This document shows positions 15,554 to 23,675 of a DNA stretch of 29,462 bases, one piece after another. The DNA is from Thermocrinis sp. (GTDB taxonomy: Bacteria; Aquificota; Aquificia; Aquificales; Aquificaceae): contig NZ_DAIQAX010000015.1 of the NCBI RefSeq assembly GCF_036781485.1, forward strand, positions 1 to 29,462, in the 5' to 3' direction. A program made the position numbers and the translations under genes. The notes under the pieces were generated by a model. It had not been told where the DNA came from and did not search any database. It worked only from the letters and a program-made list of their open reading frames with translations. Position 1 is the stretch's first letter; each line of letters starts with the position of its first letter.

Positions 15554-16546
15554 CTAACATATCCTTGGTAAAAGCTCTCCCGCAGGAGGTTCTAAATATC
15601 TATAAGTTCCGTAGGGAGTTTTTAAAAGAACCTCAGGCTTTTTTTCTGAAGAAACAGTCCTTCCTATAACTGAAAAGCCTTCTAAGTTTTTTTCTTTTAG
15701 CACTTCCAAAACTTTGTTCGCATCTTCTTCTTTTACCGCTAAGATAATCTTTCCTTCGGAAGCTAAGTGATAGGGCTCCAATCCCAATAATTCACAGAGA
15801 CCTAAAACTGGTTCTTTTACGGGAATTTTCTCTTCTTCTACGATGAAGGATACTTTTGAAGCTTGAGCCCACTCGTGAAGCACTGCGGACAGCCCCCCTC
15901 TTGTTGGATCCCTCATGGCATGCACCTCCGCACCAGTGGATAGTATGGCTTCCACAAGGTTCCAAAGACTGTTGCAATCGCTTTCTACACCTATTTCAAA
16001 GCCCTCCCTTTCTGCGAGGATGCATGCTCCATGGTCCCCTATGCTACCGGTTATAATCAATACATCTCCCGGCTTTACGTTGGATGCGGAAAGTCCTTCA
16101 AAAAGCACCTGACCTATGCCCGATGTGGATATAAATATTCCATCTGCGCTACCTTTCGGAACCACCTTTGTATCCCCTGCAACCACCAGGACTCCTGTTT
16201 TATCCGCTTCCTCTTTCATGCTTTTTACTATCAGCTCCAACTCATCCAACAAAAATCCCTCCTCTATGATAAAACTGGCGGAGATATATACAGGCTTTGC
16301 ACCCATAACCGCAAGGTCATTAACAGTTCCCGCTATTGCTAATTTTCCTATGTTTCCACCTTTAAAGTGTATTGGCTTTACGGTAAAGGCATCTGTGGTG
16401 AAGGCTATTTTACTGCCCACATCCAAAACGGCAGAATCTTCTAATCTGTTAAGATGCGGGTTGGAAAAGTATTTTAAAAAAATCTCCCTTATAAGCTTCC
16501 AGCTGTCCTCACCACCGCCACCATGGGAGAGCTTTATCCTACTCAT
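15554..16546 (-). CDS. hypE: Hydrogenase maturation protein HypE
   Basis: Dehydrates the carbamoyl group received from HypF to a cyanide that is passed to the iron of the NiFe centre. The 330 residues start MSRIKLSHGGGGEDSW and end PRIC, the modifiable C-terminal cysteine of HypE. ATP-binding text such as TTDAFTVKPI, GTVNDLAVMG and RDPTRGGLSAVL is present. ATG 16546 is chosen; the frame is open upstream to 16588, but that part lies over the end of the decayed large-subunit gene, whose stop is ten bases before this start. Confidence 0.94.
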   Translation of the reverse strand: MSRIKLSHGGGGEDSWKLIREIFLKYFSNPHLNRLEDSAVLDVGSKIAFTTDAFTVKPIHFKGGNIGKLAIAGTVNDLAVMGAKPVYISASFIIEEGFLLDELELIVKSMKEEADKTGVLVVAGDTKVVPKGSADGIFISTSGIGQVLFEGLSASNVKPGDVLIITGSIGDHGACILAEREGFEIGVESDCNSLWNLVEAILSTGAEVHAMRDPTRGGLSAVLHEWAQASKVSFIVEEEKIPVKEPVLGLCELLGLEPYHLASEGKIILAVKEEDANKVLEVLKEKNLEGFSVIGRTVSSEKKPEVLLKTPYGTYRYLEPPAGELLPRIC

Positions 16547-16556
16547 CACCCATCCC

Positions 16557-17699
16557 CTACCTAACCGTGCATACAGAACAGGCATCAAAGCTTTTCAATA
16601 CCATTATAGATTTTTTCAGCTACTCCTAAAAATCTCCTACATCTGGGTTCCAGATTCCACATAGAAGGGGTGGCTATTCTGTAATCCGCTATCTTCCCCT
16701 CAACAACCTTTATCCTATGCATCAGCATTCCTCTTGAAGCCTCTACAAAAGCTGCACCTTCACCATTTAATCTTTTTACCTTTTCCATAAGGTCCAAACG
16801 GGAAGGTTCTTTTAAAAGAGAGGGAAGTTTTTTAAGATGGTTTTCTACTTCAATCAATAGGTCCCAAACTTCTAAAATTCTGGAAAGTGTTCTACTAATA
16901 AAACTTGAGCCGTAGGTTTTGTGTAGCCTATTTACTATCTTATCTCCTAAGGCTATTTTTCTTGCTATAGGACCCGTTTCGCAGGGAGCCTCCCTGTAGC
17001 GCACAATTTGTGTTTGTGAGTATACGCTTCTTTCTAAAACCTGAATATTTTTATAACTTGCAGGATGAAATCTTCTTCCCGAGTTCTATAAAAATGCCAC
17101 AGTCCCCCTCTATCTTCTCCCAAAGTCCAGATTCTCTCAGTTTTTTATATTCTTCTTCTGACATGCCCACCATATCCTCTAAGAAAAATTCCTTTACATT
17201 GCATACTATTTGCATTGCAGAGTATATCTGATGGATGTCTGGCTGGGAGGTAACACCGCCCGGGACTGCATAGGAAGAATGAGGCCACTGGCCTGCAAAT
17301 AGAGCAATAGCCTTAGTTATATCAGCACATAGGGAGATTGCCTTTTTCCACTTTGAACCACTGTATGGCTCAAAGTCTTTGAGCTCTTCACCCAACCTGA
17401 GAAAGTCTGGCATCAAAAAAAGATAGAACCACTTTATATGGTTCTGAATTTATCTGAGGATTACCAAGAGCATTTTCAATGGCCAAAACGCTTGCCATTA
17501 GATGGGCATGACCGCATATGCCACAAACCTTTGGTGTTATTACGAGGGCATCTGTCACTGGCCTGCCTTCAAGTGCCTTCTCCAAACTTCTTGAACCAGC
17601 AACTATTACCCTTGCATCTGAGATAACTCCGTCCTTCCACTCAAGCTCTAAGTAAGCCGTCCCCTCTACCCTTGCTAATATTCTCTTTTCAATCCTCAA
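16557..17699 (-). pseudogene. NiFe hydrogenase large subunit, multiply frameshifted remnant
   Basis: Three frames hold consecutive pieces of one large subunit. Piece 1 (TTG 17699 to 17388) carries the first nickel ligand pair in KVCGICGHAHLMAS. Near 17425 the frame shifts, giving WFYLFLMPDFLRLGEE. Piece 2 has GQWPHSSYAVPGG and QPDIHQIY. Near 17065 the frame shifts again to RRFHPASY, with piece 3 having APCETGPIARK, GEGAAFVEASRG and SMWNLEPR. A third shift just before the end restores FDACSVCTVR (second ligand pair, stop 16559-16557). The summed length, about 370 residues, is well short of the usual 450 or more, so segments are also missing. Piece order and the group 2-like C terminus without an extension suggest a former soluble or sensory hydrogenase. 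Confidence 0.85.
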
Positions 17700-18370
17700 T
17701 TTTCAACCTCTCTGGAGCAAAGACCTTTGCTATTCCAGAAAGCATTACGTAGCCTCTTTTTGAAACACCTATGGGGAGTTCTGCGGGTATGTTGGCAAAT
17801 TGCTTTGTTTCAAAGAGTCCCACTCTGGGAAAATCAAACTCAGTGCATCCAAAACATGGCGTCCCAACTCTGGTTTTGGAGCTTACAGAGTTCCAAAGGA
17901 TCTTATTACATGAAGAGTAGGTTAGAGGCCCTCTGCATCCAAAATAGTAAAAAAGACACCCTTTTTTAGAGCCTAACCTTTCCGCTTCAACCTTCCACTC
18001 AAAGTATTCGTTCCTTGTGCATCCCCAATGGGCAAGAGTGGAATAAAAGACCTTCGGCCTGTTCCACTGGTCTAAATCAATAAAATAGCGGCTATCCAAT
18101 CGGGATGGGCTGGACAACCAGAAAGGTTAATCACAGGCTTACCGCTTGAAGATAAAAAATCTGATCCCAACAGACCTCTTCAACTATTAACACGTCTAAA
18201 TCCAATTTGCCATTCAATATATTTTCCACCACCTCTCTCTCATCGTTCAACGAAAGGGAAGGATGGTGCAAAAGCCTAATTTTCCCAAAAAGTTTATCCA
18301 GATGCTCGTAGTTTAGAAAAGAGTGGGTGTTTCCACAGCACGTAAGTCTGTGTATCCAAAGAACATTCAT
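17689..18370 (-). pseudogene. NiFe hydrogenase small subunit, deleted and frameshifted remnant
   Basis: The N-terminal piece starts at ATG 18370, overlapping the hypB stop by four bases, and has WIHRLTCCGNTHSFLN and LIVEE (first cluster ligand region). Near 18180 the sequence jumps, in another frame, to GLLGSDF and PVINLSGCPAHPDW; about 60-70 residues that normally contain a cluster-ligating cysteine are missing. Near 18080 the frame changes again to DLDQWNRPKVFY. The C-terminal piece is well kept: HWGCTRNEYFEWK, GCRGPLTYSSCN and TPCFGCTEFDFP. There is no twin-arginine signal, as in group 2 hydrogenases. The product cannot carry the full electron-transfer chain. Confidence 0.85.
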
Positions 18371-19080
18371 TTCAAAGCTCTCTTATTTATCCTAACCTTA
18401 AATCTAAGATAGTCCAGCCAGTCTTCCAAGCCTTCCTTAGTTTTACAAGACAGCGCTATGACATCTATACCCGGTTTTATCTTCCTTGCGGACCTTATTG
18501 CACTTTCTATGGGGAAGTCAACGTATGGAATTAAGTCTATCTTTGTTATCACCAAAAGGTCTGCGTGTCTAAACATGACTGGATACTTCTCCGGCTTGTC
18601 CGCACCCTCTGTGGCTGAGAGCAAGACCACATTCAGGTGCGCACCCACATCGTAAGACGCGGGACAGACCAAGTTTCCTACGTTTTCTATAAAAACAAGG
18701 TCAAGGTCCTTCAGCGGAAGCTGATGTATGCCGTTATGAACCATAAAGGCGTCTAAATGACAGGCACTTCCCGTGTTTATCTGAACAGCTGGTGCTCCCT
18801 TACTTCTCACACGTTGGGCATCAAGGTCTGTCTCAAGGTCCCCCTCTATAACACCTATCTTTACACTATCACCCAGAGCCTCTATCGTAGCCTCTATAAG
18901 GCTGGTCTTACCAGCACCGGGCGAGCTCATCAAGTTTATGGCATAAACACCATACTCTTCAAAATGCTCTCTGTTCTCCTGCGCCTGTCTGTCGTTTGCA
19001 TCAAGCACTTTTGTTAAAGCTTCTACTACCTTCTTGTTTTCTTTGTGATTTTCTCCACCACATCCACACTCTTTGCACAT
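18367..19080 (-). CDS. hypB: Hydrogenase nickel-incorporation GTPase HypB
   Basis: GTPase of 237 residues that drives nickel insertion with HypA. The N-terminal CKECGCG (C2, C5, C7) is the high-affinity nickel site; the P-loop is SSPGAGKTS (52-60); the metal-binding switch region has GSACHLDA; ITKIDL gives guanine specificity. ATG 19080 has GGAGGAT upstream. It heads the operon. The small-subunit remnant starts inside its stop codon. Confidence 0.94.
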   Translation of the reverse strand: MCKECGCGGENHKENKKVVEALTKVLDANDRQAQENREHFEEYGVYAINLMSSPGAGKTSLIEATIEALGDSVKIGVIEGDLETDLDAQRVRSKGAPAVQINTGSACHLDAFMVHNGIHQLPLKDLDLVFIENVGNLVCPASYDVGAHLNVVLLSATEGADKPEKYPVMFRHADLLVITKIDLIPYVDFPIESAIRSARKIKPGIDVIALSCKTKEGLEDWLDYLRFKVRINKRALK

Positions 19081-19148
19081 AGTCTATCCTCCGAATGATT
19101 GTTCATTAAATAATTTATTAGTATCCAGGGACTATGCCCATGGGTGAA

Positions 19149-19176
19149 TTGTTTGAAAAAGCCACCTAAATATAAT
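19149..19176 (+). promoter_or_regulatory. Candidate promoter of the diiron protein gene
   Basis: TTGTTT (19149-19154) and TATAAT (19171-19176) are 16 bases apart. A second TATAAT lies at 19198-19203 without a good -35 box. The leader from the first would be about 65 bases and includes the repeats described below. Confidence 0.4.
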
Positions 19177-19190
19177 ATACCACCTAAATA
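19162..19190 (+). repeat. Direct repeat of CCACCTAAATA, 18-bp period
   Basis: Identical 11-base copies occupy 19162-19172 and 19180-19190. The first overlaps the -10 box candidate and the second overlaps its start region. The 18-base period, near two helix turns, would suit a dimeric regulator; it could also be a small duplication. Confidence 0.5.
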
Positions 19191-19214
19191 AATATTTTAT
19201 AATTTTTAAAATTT

Positions 19215-19248
19215 TTAAAAGGAGAAAGCTATTAAAAGGAGAAAGCTA
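19215..19248 (+). repeat. Tandem 17-bp duplication carrying two Shine-Dalgarno sites
   Basis: The same 17 bases occur at 19215-19231 and 19232-19248, each with AAAAGGAGAAAG. The second ends in the A of the start codon of the diiron protein gene. Only the second copy is at the right distance for that ATG; the first would have to act as a standby site. Confidence 0.8.
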
Positions 19249-20012
19249 TGGAAACAAAGATAGCACTCTACAGTACCTCGGAACACAAGGTTGTGTTCTT
19301 TGAAGAGCTTACGCCTGCGAGCGCAGTGCAGGCTAATCAGGTGTTAATAATTCACAAAAATGAGGGAATGCTCTTGGATCCGGGAGGCTATAAGGTATTC
19401 TCCAAACTTCTATCCGATATTTCCCTCTACATTCCGCCAACTCAGATAAAATACATTTTCTTATCCCACCAAGACCCAGATATAGTGGCTTCAATAAACG
19501 GTTGGTTGATGACTACAAAAGCGGTAGCTTACATATCTAAGCTTTGGATGAGGTTTCTCCCCCAATTCGTGTTAGATAGTCAGTTGGAGGATAGGGTAGT
19601 ACCCATAGACGACAGAGGAACTACCATCCTCTTAGGTGGAGAGTGTAAACTTTTAGTCTTGCCCGCTCACTTTCTTCACTCGGAGGGAAACTTTCAGGTT
19701 TATGATCCTTGTTCCAAAATACTTTTCTCCGGAGATCTGGGTGCCAGCTTAGGACAGGATTACTTTTTTGTAGAAGACTTTGATTCTCACATCAAATACA
19801 TGGAAGGTTTTCACAGGCGATATATGGTAAGCAACAAAGTGCTGAGATTTTGGGCAAACATGGTTAGACAGCTGGACATAGAGATGATTGTGCCCCAGCA
19901 CGGAGCGATCTTTAAAGGCAAGGAAATGGTAAATAGGTTCATAGAGTGGGTGGAAAACCTACAGGTGGGGGTTGATCTATTGACTCAAGAAAACTACAGG
20001 CTACCCGTGTGA
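19248..20012 (+). CDS. Oxygen-binding diiron-like protein (ODP), metallo-beta-lactamase fold
   Basis: Protein of 254 residues of the flavodiiron-related MBL family without flavodoxin domain. The metal ligands fit the diiron pattern: H74-x-D76-x-D78 in LSHQDPDIV, a histidine in PAHFLHSEGN (about 140), the bridging aspartate in FSGDLGAS, and the last histidine in VPQHGAIF. HxD/ExD with no following histidine separates it from zinc hydrolases. Family members bind or reduce oxygen and have been tied to oxygen sensing or defence. The gene is divergent from the hydrogenase operon, with a distinctive repeated leader, and precedes atpC by 14 bases. Function in this organism is inferred. Confidence 0.78.
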   Translation: METKIALYSTSEHKVVFFEELTPASAVQANQVLIIHKNEGMLLDPGGYKVFSKLLSDISLYIPPTQIKYIFLSHQDPDIVASINGWLMTTKAVAYISKLWMRFLPQFVLDSQLEDRVVPIDDRGTTILLGGECKLLVLPAHFLHSEGNFQVYDPCSKILFSGDLGASLGQDYFFVEDFDSHIKYMEGFHRRYMVSNKVLRFWANMVRQLDIEMIVPQHGAIFKGKEMVNRFIEWVENLQVGVDLLTQENYRLPV

Positions 20013-20026
20013 TATAATCATAAGCT

Positions 20027-20428
20027 ATGATAAAGGTAGAGATAGTTACTCCAAAAGGTTTGGCATTCTCAAAAGAGGTAAATTCGGTAAACATTCCCAC
20101 TGCAGAAGGGGAAATAGGGGTTTTAGAAAAGCACATGTATTTGATGACTCTGTTAAAACCCGGTCTTGTTTACTTTGACGGGAAGGTGGAAGGGGGAATA
20201 GCGGTTACTTACGGCTTTGTGGATGTAACACCAGAAAAGGTTATCATACTAGCAGAGGAGGCTTATACCATAGGGGAAATTGACGCCGGTAAGGAGAAGG
20301 AAGAGTTTGATAAAGCGATAAAGAAACTTGCCACTGCACAGACCATGGAAGAGATAGAAGAGATAACAAAACAAGTAGAAAGGGCAAGGATGCTTTTGGA
20401 ATTAGTGGAGAGGTTTGGAAGGGTTTAG
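20027..20428 (+). CDS. atpC: ATP synthase F1 epsilon subunit
   Basis: Epsilon chain of the F1 stalk, 133 residues. The N-terminal beta sandwich has TPKGLAFSKEVNSVNIPTAEGEIGVL and the C-terminal two-helix part runs from about 90 to 133. It normally regulates rotation and couples to gamma. It stands alone, away from other atp genes except atpA 3.2 kb further on and separated by genes on the other strand. Between it and the previous gene there are 14 bases without an evident strong ribosome site. Confidence 0.92.
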   Translation: MIKVEIVTPKGLAFSKEVNSVNIPTAEGEIGVLEKHMYLMTLLKPGLVYFDGKVEGGIAVTYGFVDVTPEKVIILAEEAYTIGEIDAGKEKEEFDKAIKKLATAQTMEEIEEITKQVERARMLLELVERFGRV

Positions 20429-21116
20429 AGAGTTTGATTTTTTCAGAGGTAAAGTAAAGTTTATCCAACCTAAGGCTCATAGACTTTCTGTAGTAGAAAT
20501 CCTGTTTGTTTGGAGCATAAAAGGTATAAAGAGAAAAAGCTTAGTGGCAGATTTGGGTGCAGGTTTTGGGGCACTCTCAATACTTATAGCCCTAAAGTAT
20601 AACTGTAAAGTTATAGCTGTGGAGAAAGACCACACTATGATCCAATTACTCAAGCAGAATGTAAAAAACAACAATCTTGAAGATAGGATAGAAGTCTTGG
20701 AATGTGACGTTAGGAAAATAAATCAGTTTTTGGAGCGTCAGAGTTTAGATTGTGTTGTTATAAATCCACCTTTCTATGAAAAACCATCAGCAAATCCCTA
20801 TCACACTGAAATAGACGGGACCTTAGGGGATTTTTTAGAATCAGCTTCCTATATTCTCAAAGATGGAGGTTTTATCAATATTTTGCTTCCCTCTTACAGA
20901 CTTTTAGAAGCTTGTGGTGTTATGGAGAGTTTGAACATCAGACCCATGTATCTAAAATTTTTCCATCCTTTTATAGATAGACATGCTAAGCTGGTTCGTA
21001 TCGTAGGTGTGAAAAACTTAAAACCTAAGCTAATCGTAGAAAGTCCACTCATAATAAATCATAAACAGAACAAATACACGGAGGAAGTCCAAAGAATCTT
21101 GGAAAACTTTCTTTAA
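20415..21116 (+). CDS. TrmN6/YfiC-like N6-adenine methyltransferase
   Basis: SAM-dependent methyltransferase of 233 residues. The SAM-binding motif is LVADLGAGFGALS (43-55), VIAVEKD follows at 66-72, and the amino-methylating NPPF tetrad is at 117-120. The N-terminal part IQPKAHRLSVVEILF resembles TrmN6, which methylates A37 of tRNA1-Val. The TTG at 20415 lies inside the end of atpC, with GGAGAGG just upstream, so translation is likely coupled. A methyltransferase with another RNA or protein substrate cannot be excluded. Confidence 0.78.
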   Translation: MEGFREFDFFRGKVKFIQPKAHRLSVVEILFVWSIKGIKRKSLVADLGAGFGALSILIALKYNCKVIAVEKDHTMIQLLKQNVKNNNLEDRIEVLECDVRKINQFLERQSLDCVVINPPFYEKPSANPYHTEIDGTLGDFLESASYILKDGGFINILLPSYRLLEACGVMESLNIRPMYLKFFHPFIDRHAKLVRIVGVKNLKPKLIVESPLIINHKQNKYTEEVQRILENFL

Positions 21117-21133
21117 TACAAGGGACCGCAGAA

Positions 21134-21664
21134 TTATTTGGCGGAGCGGTAGTTTTCTATGCCCTTCTTTATCTCTTCTATGGCAAACTGAATGCCCTTG
21201 AACTCCTCCACCTTTACCCACTTGCCAGGCTCTAATTCTTTGTAGTGTTCAAAAAAGTGCTTTATCCTATCCAAAAGGGCCTTAGGGAGGTCATCCACGC
21301 TTTTAACGTCGTCAAAGGTGGGATCTATCTTTGAGTGGGGAACCGCTATAAGCTTTGTATCCACACCCTCTTCGTCCCTCATTTCCAAAGCACCTATGGG
21401 CCTGCACCTTAGCACACTCCCGGGAGCAACCGGATACCTTGAAACCACGAGCACATCCACTGGGTCCCCATCGTCGGCTAAAGTCTGTGGTATAAAACCG
21501 TAGTTAAAAGGATAATGCATGGCTGTAAATAAAAACCTATCCACAAAGATTGCTCCGCTTTCTTTGTCCAGCTCATACTTTATGGGGCTGTCCTGGGGTA
21601 TTTCAACCACCACGTATATGTCTTCAGGAGGATTTTTACCAGGGGGTATCTTTTTTATATCCAT
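21134..21664 (-). CDS. ppa: Inorganic pyrophosphatase, family I
   Basis: Hydrolyses pyrophosphate to phosphate with magnesium in the cytoplasm. The 176 residues match the hexameric bacterial family I enzyme. The signature DGDPVDVLV is present, with D65, D67 and D70 in the same numbering as the E. coli enzyme, and E21, K29 and the KESGAIFVDR stretch are also in place. GGAGGAG precedes ATG 21664. It ends 17 bases after the convergent methyltransferase gene. Confidence 0.95.
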   Translation of the reverse strand: MDIKKIPPGKNPPEDIYVVVEIPQDSPIKYELDKESGAIFVDRFLFTAMHYPFNYGFIPQTLADDGDPVDVLVVSRYPVAPGSVLRCRPIGALEMRDEEGVDTKLIAVPHSKIDPTFDDVKSVDDLPKALLDRIKHFFEHYKELEPGKWVKVEEFKGIQFAIEEIKKGIENYRSAK

Positions 21665-21690
21665 CTTTTCTCCTCCAAGGGTTTAATAAT

Positions 21691-21696
21691 ATTATA
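21691..21696 (-). promoter_or_regulatory. Candidate -10 box of ppa
   Basis: TATAAT on the minus strand, 27 bases before ATG 21664. No clear -35 box is seen at the normal distance. Confidence 0.4.
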
Positions 21697-21727
21697 CTTT
21701 CAACCAACAGCACTCTTATCCCAAAGC

Positions 21728-23122
21728 TTAGTGCAATCTCTCTATATCTAATATTTTAAAAACCTCCTTATAGGGATGTAAGGACGCTTCCAATTCCTCT
21801 TCTAACCTCTTTCTACCTAAAATTTTTTGGCCTACATCCAAAAGAAAAGACAGAAAACCTAAAACATCCTCCCTTCTACCTATGGGATCAACTCTGAAAT
21901 AAATCCTTCCCTCCACTAATTTGAGGAGGTCGGAAGATACCAGATAGTGGAGTATGCTTTGAGTTGTTTGGCTGCTATGCCTTATAATTATGCCATACAC
22001 CGTATTTATAAAGAGAAGATGTAATACTTCCCAGAAGTTTTCCATATTCTCAAAGGGAATAAGCTCCAATAAGAAATTATCCTTATAGGGTTCCATTTTT
22101 GATACCTTTATCTCATCTCTATCCAGCAGCGAGGCTAACAAGGTCCCATTTTCATATAAAAAATAAATTCTTTCATTTCCCTTTCGGAGTGTCAGCAAAC
22201 CACTGAATCCTCTCTTTACAATCCCTATGAAGAGCTTCCCCAATTCTACAAAATCGTCGAAAAGGTTGTTTACTAGTTTATTTGTTGAATGTCGTAGCAT
22301 GAACTTTTCTAAAAGATTTTCAGGCATGCTGATTATGCTCATTGTATAGCCATTTTCAGGACTAAGAAGAAAGTCAAAAAGATCACAGCTATATGGATAA
22401 AGCGCTGCAAAATTGCCTCTTTTGAAATAAGCATTGTAACTACTGTTAGGTCCGTTTATACTAACCAAACCGGTAAATTTACTTAGTTTAAGGCTTTCAA
22501 ATAGGGAGAATGTGTTTACGTTTCTTACATCCACATTCCTAACTATGTAGTCTATTTCATAGTTTTTTTTGCTAGCCTCTGGGGCTAAAAACTGTCCTAT
22601 ATCCAAAAACCCAGATTGGAAAAGTTCTCGTATTTTTCTCATTTCGGGAACTAGGTTCTGTTTGGACGTCAGAATAACAAAGGCAAAAGTCTTCCCATTA
22701 TAATGATGCATTCCTTCAAAGGGTCTTAGTACTCTAAAACTGGCAAATGGTGTTATGATAAAGCTTAGAATGGACTTAAACTCTTGGTAAGCAAGCTGAA
22801 GCTGTAAGATTAACTCTTCGGCAGATATGGGCTCATGAAGCTTGAAAAAACTATCTTTATCTATGCCTGTTTTAAAGGTGAAAAGAGCACTTGGATTATC
22901 TAACATACTAAAAAGGTTATAAAGCAGTAGAGAGGATGTGTTAATCTCGGCAACGGTCAACCCTTCTGTTTCTACATAAAAACCCTTTATATAGCCTTTC
23001 TCAATGTACAGTTCTATAGATTTACCCTCCAAATAAATTTCGAGTATGCCTTCTTTGTTGGAAAGATACCCATTAACCAAATCCACAAAGTCCTGTTGAG
23101 AAGTAAAATAGCCCGATATCAT
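21728..23122 (-). CDS. Unknown 464-residue protein with three DUF4388-like modules, partner of an MglA-like GTPase
   Basis: A soluble protein without signal or membrane segments. Three regions share one pattern, a helix then 'G-x-L-x-(I/L)' strands around a polar tip and 'Y/F-x-x-x-G-x-(I/L)-x-(A/G)': about residues 10-50 (LSNKEGILEIYLEGKS), 210-255 (SKFTGLVSINGPNSS, FKRGNFAALYP) and 295-335 (RGFSGLLTLRKGNER, FLYENGTLLASL). This looks like the DUF4388/PATAN-type module found with bacterial small GTPases and response regulators. The start overlaps the GTPase stop by four bases (ATGA), so the two products very likely act together. The output is unknown; surface motility or polarity is a guess from MglA families. 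Confidence 0.6.
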   Translation of the reverse strand: MISGYFTSQQDFVDLVNGYLSNKEGILEIYLEGKSIELYIEKGYIKGFYVETEGLTVAEINTSSLLLYNLFSMLDNPSALFTFKTGIDKDSFFKLHEPISAEELILQLQLAYQEFKSILSFIITPFASFRVLRPFEGMHHYNGKTFAFVILTSKQNLVPEMRKIRELFQSGFLDIGQFLAPEASKKNYEIDYIVRNVDVRNVNTFSLFESLKLSKFTGLVSINGPNSSYNAYFKRGNFAALYPYSCDLFDFLLSPENGYTMSIISMPENLLEKFMLRHSTNKLVNNLFDDFVELGKLFIGIVKRGFSGLLTLRKGNERIYFLYENGTLLASLLDRDEIKVSKMEPYKDNFLLELIPFENMENFWEVLHLLFINTVYGIIIRHSSQTTQSILHYLVSSDLLKLVEGRIYFRVDPIGRREDVLGFLSFLLDVGQKILGRKRLEEELEASLHPYKEVFKILDIERLH

Positions 23123-23613
23123 CCCAGTATCCGCTCCAGACGTGATAGCAAGAGACTTTCTATCATATTAAAGGTCTCTTTAACCCCCTCCCCTTTAATA
23201 GCGCTAGCACATACCGATGTCAGTCTATCCTTATTTATTTCCTTCTCCAAGACCTCAAAGGGAAGCACGTTTTCCAGGTCCATCTTGTTGTACTGGATTA
23301 CCACAGGGACTTCCTCGTATCTTTTGCCTATCTTGGGTAAATCCTCACCCTTCAAAACCGTTAGCCTTATGTCTTTGTATATTTCTTGACCGGGCACTGT
23401 ATAAAGGGCAAAAGAAGCAGTCATGTTGCTAACTGGCACTTTCTTAGTTGAAAAATCAAAGACTAAGGTTTTTTCACCCTTTGTATCTATTTTTGTAAGC
23501 TGTAAACCTTCCAATTTGGAAATGCTCTCTAAGTTAGTAGTTTTACCAGACATTGCAGGCCTATAATACACAACTTTTAGCCTTATGAGCTTCTTTTCCA
23601 AATCCACAATCAT
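23119..23613 (-). CDS. MglA-like small Ras-type GTPase, shortened, with altered P-loop
   Basis: Recognisable MglA-family features: VYYRPAMSGKTTNLESI (P-loop), FDFSTKKVP, LYTVPGQEIYKDIRLTVLKG (switch 2) and VVIQYNKMDL (guanine specificity), ending with EGVKETFNMIESLL. At 164 residues it is about 30 shorter than usual. The segment between LKGED and EEVPVVIQYNK that normally forms strand beta-4 and part of helix alpha-3 is missing, in frame. The first P-loop glycine is arginine (RPAMSGKT in place of GPGxSGKT). Either it is a diverged or inactive switch protein or it carries a deletion. GGGAGGGAG precedes ATG 23613. Confidence 0.72.
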   Translation of the reverse strand: MIVDLEKKLIRLKVVYYRPAMSGKTTNLESISKLEGLQLTKIDTKGEKTLVFDFSTKKVPVSNMTASFALYTVPGQEIYKDIRLTVLKGEDLPKIGKRYEEVPVVIQYNKMDLENVLPFEVLEKEINKDRLTSVCASAIKGEGVKETFNMIESLLLSRLERILG

Positions 23614-23635
23614 TTTCTCCCTCCTAGTAAGGAAT

Positions 23636-23647
23636 AGTATAATATTA
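23636..23647. promoter_or_regulatory. Shared AT-rich -10 region of atpA and the MglA-like gene
   Basis: In the 62-base divergent gap, TATAAT on the plus strand (23638-23643) serves atpA and TATACT on the minus strand (23641-23636) could serve the GTPase gene. The two boxes overlap. -35 boxes are not evident. Confidence 0.35.
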
Positions 23648-23675
23648 ATCCCAAAAGTTATTAGGAGGTAATATT

